Assembly: GCF_026262505.1 (NCBI RefSeq)
Contig: NC_067206.1
Span: 21,281,896 to 21,345,895, forward strand
DNA length: 64,000 bases
Reading direction: 5' to 3'
DNA from: Trichomonas vaginalis G3
Lineage: Eukaryota > Parabasalia > Trichomonadida > Trichomonadidae
Within the stretch, counting starts at the first letter, position 1; each line of letters opens with the position of its first letter. The position numbers were made by a program, and so were the translations under genes. The notes under the pieces are model-generated. The model worked only from the letters and a program-made list of their open reading frames with translations. It made no database searches and was not told the DNA's origin. Of the stretch, positions 48,443 through 60,441 are shown piece by piece.

Positions 48443-48688
48443 CTACGCACAAATACATAGCCTCATACATATCAACAAAGGTCTTGGGTCTCCGAGGTTC
48501 TCAATTTCATCAGAAACCGCTATATGATAACCAAGCTTACTCAGATCTACACATAAATACATAGCCTCATACATATCAACAAAGGTCTCTCTACTCTTAA
48601 GTTCCAATTCCCAAAATTTTATTTTTATATTTATTGGCAAAAGGTAAAAGTTCCAAATTATCGTATCGTTAATTTTTAATTTGCTTTC
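48443..48688 (-). pseudogene. Unrecognised coding fragment (U7)
   Basis: Same as 173-418. Confidence 0.4.
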
Positions 48689-49205
48689 AAATTATATTTT
48701 TTGTACTTACGTTCAATTTTTATTTTTAATAAATTATTTATATTAAAATTTCGAAATATTCATAAATACATTCAATTCATATAATAATAGTCAATATCAT
48801 CGTTTTGAGAAGATCAGATCCTACACAAAAACCATGGAGAGGATTGTATTTTCAATGTATGCCTCTGGTCGAGCACTAAAAGCAAAAGCTAGACAGTTTT
48901 TAACCTGTATAATAAAAATGTATCATATATCTTTTTGGAAAATAAAAACAAATTTTTATTTATTCAATATTATATAAAAAGGTGTTGATATTGCAGGTTT
49001 TTCAGTATGTTTTCCATCCCAATAAAACTCAATATTAATCGATATATCTGAAAAATACGAGGTGTCAAAGTGGTGAATTTCACCTCACTTCGTTTTGCTC
49101 CATTAAATTGACTCAATTTCATCCCTTTGCTGAGAATTTTTGTATTTGGAGGATAATAATCTAAATAATTCGAAATATTTGTTACAATAACTATCAGTGC
49201 TTGAT

Positions 49206-50544
49206 TTAATGTTTGAATTTGATTGCTTCAAATTGCGCAATTTTAAGTAATTCGGCGTCAGATGTTAATTTTTTGCAAGAAGAATTAAATATATATGTGG
49301 GATTTGGTATTGCGTTTGATGTTTTGTTTGTTAATTCGTTGGATAAGGCTTTATCTGGGTTCCACGGATGAATACCATACTGATGCATTGACTTAATCAC
49401 AAGCATCAATTAAAATTCTTACAATTTTTAACCTTGGTTTTGGGGTATTTGATAAATTATCTTGCTCATATGTGTAAAGCGGAACATATTTTAACCTGTT
49501 ATTCTTTGATCTCAAAGATGCTGCACATCCTACATCAAATAACTGGAGAACTACTGTGCAGTAAGCTGGAAATGTCAAGAGTTCAATTCTGAAGAGACTC
49601 AAAAGTTTGCAAGTAAAATAACTTACTCGGCTGATATGATTATCACCGAATACGATATTATGCTGAGCTGCTGTGATAGCATCAAGACTTGAGCGATATC
49701 TCTGGATTTCGATAATAAAAGTTAAATTAAAGATATCCCATATCTTCTTTGTCATCCATCCATAAGATTGTCCTGTAAGGAATGCTCTCACGGAGCGGAG
49801 TTCCTGTGAACAATTTTATATTCCTGGAACAATAATAAATGGTTTCATCCGGTATCCTTCAGAATTATATGGGAAGATACTAGTAACAAGCACAAATTCA
49901 TGCTCTTCTTTGGTTAAAGGAGGGTTGCTTTCAGTGCAGATAACTTTGTAACGCTTTGATGAAGCAGAGATGTTTCATAAATACTCCACTTATTCCATGG
50001 ATCAATTCCTGCCGTATACTGAAATTAATGTAAGAAGTTAGCAACTGTTGCTGTGTTACAGTACTTTGCTCGTTTTTCCTCATTTTCTTTTGAGCTTTTG
50101 ATCTCAATGTTGAGATCAGAGCAAACTCTGTTTAACCATGATCTTGAGGGGAGATATACTTCTAGCGAAGTAAACAATTCTTTTTCCTCTTGTTGGAAAT
50201 TCGTCTGGATGAACAAGGCCAGCTAGATATAAAGCTCTGCTGTATCTATACTCCAGTAATTCGTAGGCAATCTGATAAGCTTCGATTACCTTTTCACATG
50301 CAAGACCTTTTGCTCTTTGATTGATTTCACCATAAAAATCAAGTAATTCGACCTCTGAAAGATACGATGGTTCTCCACCATTACATGTGGTTGTCCATAC
50401 ATTTTCCGCAATTGTATGTCGCAACTCTGCAGTTATTGAATCATCGCGTTCCATGTGAAATTCATCTTTGTTATCAGTGTAGCACTTTTTGTTTAGTCTT
50501 CTTTTGAAGATTTTACGTTGAATACGAGACAAAACTGCTTTTTC
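49206..50544 (-). pseudogene. Decayed pogo/Tigger-type transposase (U7)
   Basis: Same broken copy as 936-2274. Confidence 0.72.
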
Positions 50545-51660
50545 TCAATGAAGTTTACATTTGGCTTTAATGTAATTAAGACTTTTCATGTCACTTTTTG
50601 TAAAGTTCATTTTCGGTACGGAACAAATGCATATATTAATGCATTAATTCTAAATGTAATAAATTTTGTATCTTTGAAAATTTCAAAGTTAAAAAAAATT
50701 GGACTAATATTATTCGTCTTCAAATGTACTATGCAAATTAAAGTTTTTGGGCTATGGATTCTGTGGGATAAGATTATTGAAATTTTGGATGTTCCTCGAA
50801 TTGGCCAGAGATTCGAGTGTCAATGCCTTGTTCCATAACATAGTAATTGTGTTTGTGACTGAGCATATTTTTTTCTAAAATATAGAGATTAAAATTGTAA
50901 AAATCTTCATTTAAGGAGTTCCTGTTAAATGATTGTGACTTGATTATATTTGTGTCGTTTTTGGTAGTCTCTTTATTCGATTTTGATGAATTTATGTTCG
51001 AAATTCGGTATTTAACTAATAAGATTCAGAGTAAAACACTGGAAATCGGATATTCTCTATGCCAATGAACTGGACAATCTGTGTGTTTGGGAGGTGAAAT
51101 TCCAAATTTTTTTGAAATCCCGAAAATGAAGATCAACCCTTTATTTTTGATTAAGATATTTTACAATTTCAGATTTTTTTGAATACTTTTGATTCGGTTT
51201 TGTTAAAAGCATATCAGCTAACTTGTTTTAAAAATCACATATTTTTATGTGGTAAGACGAAATGATGGAAGTGAGGCATATCTCAATATTTTCACCAGAT
51301 CTTCAGGCATTTAGCATGGATATATAATTGTTATCATGATTTGTATTTAGTAATATTATTTAATCCAACTTATCAAAGCTAAACAAGATAAGAAATGCGT
51401 TTTAATTTTTTTTTCAAACAAAATTGAACAAAAAATACACTTAGAAGATATATTTCTTTAAGTTATTTATAGTAATGGAAATAATATGGTATATCTATCA
51501 TTAACATATAAGCAGATCATACCTCTCTTGTGCCATGCAATTATGAATTAAGAATTTTGTAAATTCAACTGTATATAATAATCTTTTAATTGAAAAACAT
51601 CATCAGACCAAGAGATGTTAATCATGTGCATCTAATATAATTGTTTTTGTCTAGTGTTGA

Positions 51661-54067
51661 AAACAGAAATTCATCAAAAGTGACACCTCAGAAAAGCTAT
51701 AATATTGAATTTTTGGAACTTTTGATAGAGCACGTTTTTAAATATTAATTAAAGTAAATGTATATTTCGTAAAGATTCTTTTTAATAAAAAATAAAATTT
51801 TGAAGAAGAACACAAAATCTTCTGAAAAATAATATCACATAAACTCATATTATTTTCTAATATATAACTATTTTATATAAAAATCAAATTCAATGATCTT
51901 AAAAGCGAAGGATAAACCTCAAAATTTACGAATATAATGAGTGGGAATATAATGCTTATCTATCATAAAACCATATGAAATATCAATTTTTGCTTTACGC
52001 CTAATTTTTGACGACAATTAGCAAAAAATGTTAAATGTTAACACTCAGTCCATTTGAATATGAAAAATAAAATTGACTTTGATTAAATGTTTTTATTTAT
52101 CATGCAATTCTTCTTGCGACCAAAGATTTGAATAAAATTTCAAAAAATAAGATAGCTTAAAAATAATATACGGTAGTGTTTACTAATAGATGAATAGTAT
52201 ATAAATTCTATTAAAATGGATTTGATCCAAAAAGATATATAAAATTTGATCATAAATAAAATTGTTTAGAAGTCATTTAAAATGATGTAATTATTCAAAT
52301 TTTGCTAAAACCCATTCCTCTTTGATATATAACTCCCATTTTTGCATTTCTGGCTCGTACCAAAATTTTGAAACTTCGAATAATTCGTTAGGAGTGTAAT
52401 TACTATTCGTTTTTGGATTAATATCGAGAGATAAATGTGGTGTATTGTTGTATTTTTCAATGAACTGCTGAACTGAGTCCTTGATTTGTTGAATATCATC
52501 CAACTCGTCTGGCAAAAACTTTTCTAAGCTTGGCCACAGGCGCTCCACCTTGCCGTTCTGTCTTGGCATATACGGCAAGGTGTGCTTCCAAACTATTCCG
52601 TTTTCCTGCATAACCTGGCCGAATTCACCGCGGTTTTCACCGCCGTTATCGGTCCAGATGCAGTAAGGGATAAACTCCTCTAAAAGTTTTCTTAAAATAT
52701 TCGCTGTTGAGTTGGAAGACTTGTTTTTCAATAATTTAGTTTTGAGAACTTTACGTGTCATATCATTCAATATGGCAAAGAATGGAAAAGAAACATTACC
52801 GTGAAGGTAATGAATATCGCAGTGCCATATCAAATTCTTTGATATGGCACGATATTTGGTAGGTGGATCTGCTGGTTTGTAATCTCTTTTTGAAGATAAA
52901 CCTGATTCCATCATAAATTTTTCCACTTGATGAGGCTTTATTTTTTGTAAATTGTCAAAAATTTGATCTTTTGTCAAATCTTCTATATTTTCAAATTCTT
53001 TTGCAATTTCTTCTTTTTCTTTCTCACAATCGGGATTTTGAACAATATTTTGAAACCTTTTAATCAATAAATAAGTTTTTGAAATTCCTCCTTTATATTG
53101 TGAAACACAAGAATTAATTAATTGTTTTTGTTCAAATGTTGGTGGATTTGGTTTTCTGCCGCGACTAACTTTTGGTAATTCGATTTCTTGAAGTTGAAAT
53201 GCTCTTCTTATTGTATTTTCGGCAACATTCAATTTAATTTTACCATTTTCCAATTCAACTTCCTTTCCCACACTTTTGTAATATTCACCTTCTTCTATTC
53301 TTCTTTTAGCTTCAAATAGCCATTCTCTGTTTATAGATTTGGCAGTAGTCATAAAAGTGGTCCTTCTTTTGTGATAAGATTCAAATTTGAATGTGGATGA
53401 TAAATAAAAATCAAAAATAATTGTTATAATTTAAATGAAGAAGTAATTTAAAACGATTTTATTTATGATCAAATTTTATATATTTTTTGGATCAAATCCA
53501 TTTTAATAGAATTTATATACTATTCATCTATTAGTAAACACTACCGTATATTATTTTTTAAGCTATCTTATTTTTTGAACTTTTATTCAAATCTTTGGTC
53601 GCAAGAAGAATTGCATGATAAATAAAAACATTTAATCAAAGTCAATTTTATTTTTCATATTCAAATGGACTGAGTGTTAACATTTAACATTTTTTGCTAA
53701 TTGTCGTCAAAAATTAGGCGTAAAGCAAAAATTGATATTTCATATGGTTTTATGATAGATAAGCATTATATTCCCACTCATTATATTCGTAAATTTTGAG
53801 GTTTATCCTTCGCTTTTAAGATCATTGAATTTGATTTTTATATAAAATAGTTATATATTAGAAAATAATATGAGTTTATGTGATATTATTTTTCAGAAGA
53901 TTTCATTCTATATGCCTATGAAAAGTACTCTCAAAACTAACTTTTTCCTAATTATAATTAAATCTAGAATATTGTATTATGCTTAGTGTTATTTCATTTT
54001 TCTCATTCAATTTAGAATTTACAAATGTCAAAAATTGAGAGCTGTCACTTTTGATGAATTTCTGTTT
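51661..54067 (-). mobile_element. rve-integrase element with long inverted repeats (U7)
   Basis: Same structure as 3391-5797; looks whole. Confidence 0.75.
52291..53352 (-). CDS. rve-type DDE integrase/transposase, 353 aa (U7)
   Basis: Protein identical to 4021-5082. Initiator TCACA at 53370-53374. Confidence 0.85.
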   Translation of the reverse strand: MTTAKSINREWLFEAKRRIEEGEYYKSVGKEVELENGKIKLNVAENTIRRAFQLQEIELPKVSRGRKPNPPTFEQKQLINSCVSQYKGGISKTYLLIKRFQNIVQNPDCEKEKEEIAKEFENIEDLTKDQIFDNLQKIKPHQVEKFMMESGLSSKRDYKPADPPTKYRAISKNLIWHCDIHYLHGNVSFPFFAILNDMTRKVLKTKLLKNKSSNSTANILRKLLEEFIPYCIWTDNGGENRGEFGQVMQENGIVWKHTLPYMPRQNGKVERLWPSLEKFLPDELDDIQQIKDSVQQFIEKYNNTPHLSLDINPKTNSNYTPNELFEVSKFWYEPEMQKWELYIKEEWVLAKFE

Positions 54068-54276
54068 ATTACATAGCATTAATAAAAAAATCATTTGTTC
54101 TGATTAATATTTATCCAATAATAATATATATTCATTTTTGAATTTAATTAGCTTTTTTAAAGCTTAATATTTAATAATATTATTATTCAACATTCTTAAT
54201 AAAATAAGATATATGCTTTATGTCTAATATATGTTTTGTAGAAATTTCGAGGAAATATCAAGGTTTCAACATCACT

Positions 54277-54504
54277 TCACTTCCACCATTTCGTCTTACG
54301 AAAGTTTAATTGTATGATTAAATACTTGGGCCATTCTAATATTTCATCTTTTTGAAATCGATTTTGCTCAATAGGATATGTATTAAAATATTTTTCCAAT
54401 GCATCCAATAAATTATCCGTGCCATTTATTGATATATCAAGAAAGTCGTTTTGTTTTGTTTCTATCGGGGTAATACGATGTGAAAAGTGACAAAAATATA
54501 CTAT
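54277..54504 (-). pseudogene. Ubiquitin-specific protease fragment (U7)
   Basis: Same fragment as 6007-6234. Confidence 0.58.
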
Positions 54505-54830
54505 GATTTATATTTCATTGTATAATAAAGTCGAGAAGGGAGTCCTAACCTTAAGAAAGGGCTCTCTTCTCGACTTTCTGCTGCAATCTCACTCGAATTG
54601 CGCGTATATACTGCTTCTTTCATTAGAAGTAGTATATACGCGCAACAATATGCCATGGCAAGTGCACTTGTCGCCACTTTTAATGTTTCTCAAATGCAAT
54701 GCGGGAAGGAGTGGCAATATAGTACTTGGGTAGTTGTGGAGTTATGTGTTAGGAGAGGGAACAGGACAAATTTGCCACACGGCACTTTTTTTTAAAAAAA
54801 ATTAATGGAGCGGAGCGATACTCTGCTGCA

Positions 54831-55249
54831 GGAGCCCCAAGGCTCCCAATCATTACGAAAGGGAGCCTCAGGGCTCCTGAGAATCCATCAGCAGAGGCCT
54901 TTTCATTTGGCCTCTGCTGATCAAAGATTCGGCGAAGCCATTCTTCGTCTCAGGAGCCCCAAGGCTCCCAATCATTACGAAAGGGAGCCTCAGGGCTCCT
55001 GAGAATCCATCAGCAGAGGCCTTTTCATTTGGCCTCTGCTGATCAAAGATTCGGCGAAGCCATTCTTCGTCTCAGGAGCCCCAAGGCTCCCAATCATTAC
55101 GAAAGGGAGCCTCAGGGCTCCTGAGAATCCATCAGTAGAGGCCTTTTCATTTGGCCTCTGCTGATCAAAGATTCGGCGAAGCCATTCTTCGTCTCAGGAG
55201 CCCCAAGGCTCCCAATCATTACGAAAGGGAGCCTCAGGGCTCCTGAGAA
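54831..55249. repeat. 122-bp minisatellite (U7; 3 full + 1 half)
   Basis: Variant order C,C,T. Confidence 0.95.
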
Positions 55250-55634
55250 ACCTCTTTGAGAAGGTTTTCTTTAAGAAAACCTTCTCAAAGATGATTGTCA
55301 GCATTCACTCAAAATCTACCAAGAGTTTCAAAGTTTCAAATCTATCTGAAATGAAGCTTTGAATCTCTTGTATATCTAATTGTAGAGGTACCTTTTCAAA
55401 ATGTCTTCTATTGATTAAATTTAATCAGTAAAAGTCATTTTGAAAAGGTACATCTCTATAATTGCTATTGAGCATTCACTCTTGGAACCTTGGAGCTCTT
55501 GTGTAGTGCATGAAAACTCCAAGATTCTAGAATAAAACATATATCATAGACATAATTTCTTCAAATATAATTTAAGGTTATTTTTTAAAAAATTAGAACA
55601 GCGTAATTTAAGGTTATTGAAAAGTGACACTTGA

Positions 55635-55982
55635 CAAATTTATCCCGCACTCTTCAAAAATAAGGAAATTTTGATAAATATCCTCATCGCTATTATCATA
55701 AAAGATTCAATATCCCTTTCGATATTTAATGACAAATTTGAAAAGGTGTTTGAAATTCTTTCGGATTTTGTTGAATTTAACCCAAAATTTATTATTAATT
55801 GTTTACAAGAAATTTTATTTAACTCTTCTTGTAAAGAAAACTTTGCCAATATTTTGAATGCATTTGAAAATTCCGAGCTTAGAATATATTTGGATGAATG
55901 CGAAGATGAAATCGATCCTGAAATTTTTGACTCTCTCAAAAATATGTATTCAATTTTAAATGAATCTAATTCTCATCAATAA
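55635..55982 (+). pseudogene. 3' end of an unidentified gene (U7)
   Basis: Same as 7613-7960. Confidence 0.48.
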
Positions 55983-56522
55983 TAACATATGAATAAAAAA
56001 TAAATGGATTTAATTTTTTTTATCAGTTTCAATAGATTACAGTTATTTTTATTTTCTACAATATCTCATTACCAAATCGTTTTAACTCTTTGTATATCAA
56101 AGAATAATAATAAGTGACCTGTAATAACCATACTCATAATGGATTAGACCTCAAATTATTTAAAATGTCAATTCAATATTATTAAATTACAATTTCTTTT
56201 ATTCTAATAGATTTTAACTAGCCAATCATGATTACAAATATTGTAGCCTTCATTAACTCATAATATCGAAGAATATAACTTATATTCATGGACAATTTGT
56301 GATTAATTTCCAATAATATATAAAACCGACTCAAATTAATCATGTTGGCATTAGCGCGCATCGATGCTCAATCTACCTGTAGTATTATAAGCTTATATTC
56401 CTATTTTTCAGCATTAAAATTGTGAATTACGTAATTTTGTCATAGTTTTACGTAATTTTAATTTTTTTTGATAAGAAAAAAATGACTTTAAGAAAAAACG
56501 AGATCACTCATAATCTTTTTCT

Positions 56523-57057
56523 CAGAAAACTGCAGAGTATACAACAAATGTACTCAAACGTGCATTAAGCACAATACCTGGTCCCCATTTCGCTCTATGG
56601 ACCGATAATGGTACAAAAAATAAAGAAAAATTGCAAAAACGTTCCCACTTTTTGAGAGGGATGTTTTGCAAAATAATTTTATGGACATCTCTGGAAAGTT
56701 TCATTTCAGTTTGATAATATATCCAACACCTATATAGAAGAGCCTTGCTGATTTGACCTGAAAGAGCGAAAGTTAGTTTTTTGATTTGAAAACCCTGCAA
56801 TTTAATATTGTTAAGGACTCAATGTAGAAATATGATATAATATCATGTAGAGATCAATCATCTTCCAAAAATCTTCTATGTATGAAAGAAAAAAATTTGC
56901 AAAACGTACCTCTCAAGAAGTGGGAACGTTTTGCACACTCTCGAAAATAAAACACAATTTCATTAATTATTATGCGAAAGGGGAATTGAACATATTTTTA
57001 TTCAACCAGATAATCCTCAGGCCAACAGATTTCGCAAAGAGAATTTCCCCAAACAGT
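56523..57057 (+). pseudogene. Broken rve integrase fossil with MITE insertion (U7)
   Basis: Same as 8501-9035. The MITE-like insertion lies at 56632-56935. Confidence 0.55.
56632..56935. mobile_element. MITE-like element (U7)
   Basis: Copy of 8610-8913. Confidence 0.68.
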
Positions 57058-57224
57058 AAGATTTTTCAAAAAAAAGAAATATAATGCGAAGAATTAAGAT
57101 TAATCACCGAAAAAACAACTGATTTTACTTACTTTAATGATTTTGAAGATATGCAAATTATCAGGAAGAAAGCTCAATATAACAAATAAAATAATATTCT
57201 AATTTGCAAGAATGGGTTTAATGA

Positions 57225-57470
57225 CTACGCACAAATACATAGCCTCATACATATCAACAAAGGTCTTGGGTCTCCGAGGTTCTCAATTTCATCAGAAACC
57301 GCTATATGATAACCAAGCTTACTCAGATCTACACATAAATACATAGCCTCATACATATCAACAAAGGTCTCTCTACTCTTAAGTTCCAATTCCCAAAATT
57401 TTATTTTTATATTTATTGGCAAAAGGTAAAAGTTCCAAATTATCGTATCGTTAATTTTTAATTTGCTTTC
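57225..57470 (-). pseudogene. Unrecognised coding fragment (U8)
   Basis: Same as 173-418. Confidence 0.4.
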
Positions 57471-57986
57471 AAATTATATTTTTTGTACTTACGTTCAATT
57501 TTTATTTTTAATAAATTATTTATATTAAAATTTCGAAATATTCATAAATACATTCAATTCATATAATAATAGTCAATATCATCGTTTTGAGAAGATCAGA
57601 TCCTACACAAAAACCATGGAGAGGATTGTATTTTCAATGTATGCCTCTGGTCGAGCACTAAAAGCAAAAGCTAGACAGTTTTTAACCTGTATAATAAAAA
57701 TGTATCATATATCTTTTGGAAAATAAAAACAAATTTTTATTTATTCAATATTATATAAAAAGGTGTTGATATTGCAGGTTTTTCAGTATGTTTTCCATCC
57801 CAATAAAACTCAATATTAATCGATATATCTGAAAAATACGAGGTGTCAAAGTGGTGAATTTCACCTCACTTCGTTTTGCTCCATTAAATTGACTCAATTT
57901 CATCCCTTTGCTGAGAATTTTTGTATTTGGAGGATAATAATCTAAATAATTCGAAATATTTGTTACAATAACTATCAGTGCTTGAT

Positions 57987-59325
57987 TTAATGTTTGAATT
58001 TGATTGCTTCAAATTGCGCAATTTTAAGTAATTCGGCGTCAGATGTTAATTTTTTGCAAGAAGAATTAAATATATATGTGGGATTTGGTATTGCGTTTGA
58101 TGTTTTGTTTGTTAATTCGTTGGATAAGGCTTTATCTGGGTTCCACGGATGAATACCATACTGATGCATTGACTTAATCACAAGCATCAATTAAAATTCT
58201 TACAATTTTTAACCTTGGTTTTGGGGTATTTGATAAATTATCTTGCTCATATGTGTAAAGCGGAACATATTTTAACCTGTTATTCTTTGATCTCAAAGAT
58301 GCTGCACATCCTACATCAAATAACTGGAGAACTACTGTGCAGTAAGCTGGAAATGTCAAGAGTTCAATTCTGAAGAGACTCAAAAGTTTGCAAGTAAAAT
58401 AACTTACTCGGCTGATATGATTATCACCGAATACGATATTATGCTGAGCTGCTGTGATAGCATCAAGACTTGAGCGATATCTCTGGATTTCGATAATAAA
58501 AGTTAAATTAAAGATATCCCATATCTTCTTTGTCATCCATCCATAAGATTGTCCTGTAAGGAATGCTCTCACGGAGCGGAGTTCCTGTGAACAATTTTAT
58601 ATTCCTGGAACAATAATAAATGGTTTCATCCGGTATCCTTCAGAATTATATGGGAAGATACTAGTAACAAGCACAAATTCATGCTCTTCTTTGGTTAAAG
58701 GAGGGTTGCTTTCAGTGCAGATAACTTTGTAACGCTTTGATGAAGCAGAGATGTTTCATAAATACTCCACTTATTCCATGGATCAATTCCTGCCGTATAC
58801 TGAAATTAATGTAAGAAGTTAGCAACTGTTGCTGTGTTACAGTACTTTGCTCGTTTTTCCTCATTTTCTTTTGAGCTTTTGATCTCAATGTTGAGATCAG
58901 AGCAAACTCTGTTTAACCATGATCTTGAGGGGAGATATACTTCTAGCGAAGTAAACAATTCTTTTTCCTCTTGTTGGAAATTCGTCTGGATGAACAAGGC
59001 CAGCTAGATATAAAGCTCTGCTGTATCTATACTCCAGTAATTCGTAGGCAATCTGATAAGCTTCGATTACCTTTTCACATGCAAGACCTTTTGCTCTTTG
59101 ATTGATTTCACCATAAAAATCAAGTAATTCGACCTCTGAAAGATACGATGGTTCTCCACCATTACATGTGGTTGTCCATACATTTTCCGCAATTGTATGT
59201 CGCAACTCTGCAGTTATTGAATCATCGCGTTCCATGTGAAATTCATCTTTGTTATCAGTGTAGCACTTTTTGTTTAGTCTTCTTTTGAAGATTTTACGTT
59301 GAATACGAGACAAAACTGCTTTTTC
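57987..59325 (-). pseudogene. Decayed pogo/Tigger-type transposase (U8)
   Basis: Same broken copy as 936-2274. Confidence 0.72.
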
Positions 59326-60441
59326 TCAATGAAGTTTACATTTGGCTTTAATGTAATTAAGACTTTTCATGTCACTTTTTGTAAAGTTCATTTTCGGTAC
59401 GGAACAAATGCATATATTAATGCATTAATTCTAAATGTAATAAATTTTGTATCTTTGAAAATTTCAAAGTTAAAAAAAATTGGACTAATATTATTCGTCT
59501 TCAAATGTACTATGCAAATTAAAGTTTTTGGGCTATGGATTCTGTGGGATAAGATTATTGAAATTTTGGATGTTCCTCGAATTGGCCAGAGATTCGAGTG
59601 TCAATGCCTTGTTCCATAACATAGTAATTGTGTTTGTGACTGAGCATATTTTTTTCTAAAATATAGAGATTAAAATTGTAAAAATCTTCATTTAAGGAGT
59701 TCCTGTTAAATGATTGTGACTTGATTATATTTGTGTCGTTTTTGGTAGTCTCTTTATTCGATTTTGATGAATTTATGTTCGAAATTCGGTATTTAACTAA
59801 TAAGATTCAGAGTAAAACACTGGAAATCGGATATTCTCTATGCCAATGAACTGGACAATCTGTGTGTTTGGGAGGTGAAATTCCAAATTTTTTTGAAATC
59901 CCGAAAATGAAGATCAACCCTTTATTTTTGATTAAGATATTTTACAATTTCAGATTTTTTTGAATACTTTTGATTCGGTTTTGTTAAAAGCATATCAGCT
60001 AACTTGTTTTAAAAATCACATATTTTTATGTGGTAAGACGAAATGATGGAAGTGAGGCATATCTCAATATTTTCACCAGATCTTCAGGCATTTAGCATGG
60101 ATATATAATTGTTATCATGATTTGTATTTAGTAATATTATTTAATCCAACTTATCAAAGCTAAACAAGATAAGAAATGCGTTTTAATTTTTTTTTCAAAC
60201 AAAATTGAACAAAAAATACACTTAGAAGATATATTTCTTTAAGTTATTTATAGTAATGGAAATAATATGGTATATCTATCATTAACATATAAGCAGATCA
60301 TACCTCTCTTGTGCCATGCAATTATGAATTAAGAATTTTGTAAATTCAACTGTATATAATAATCTTTTAATTGAAAAACATCATCAGACCAAGAGATGTT
60401 AATCATGTGCATCTAATATAATTGTTTTTGTCTAGTGTTGA

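Larger units (their letters stand above)
48271..57052. repeat. Macrosatellite unit U7
   Basis: Complete unit, 8782 bp, with 3 full plus 1 half minisatellite copies in the same variant order as U4 and U6. It has C at 51768. Confidence 0.95.
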
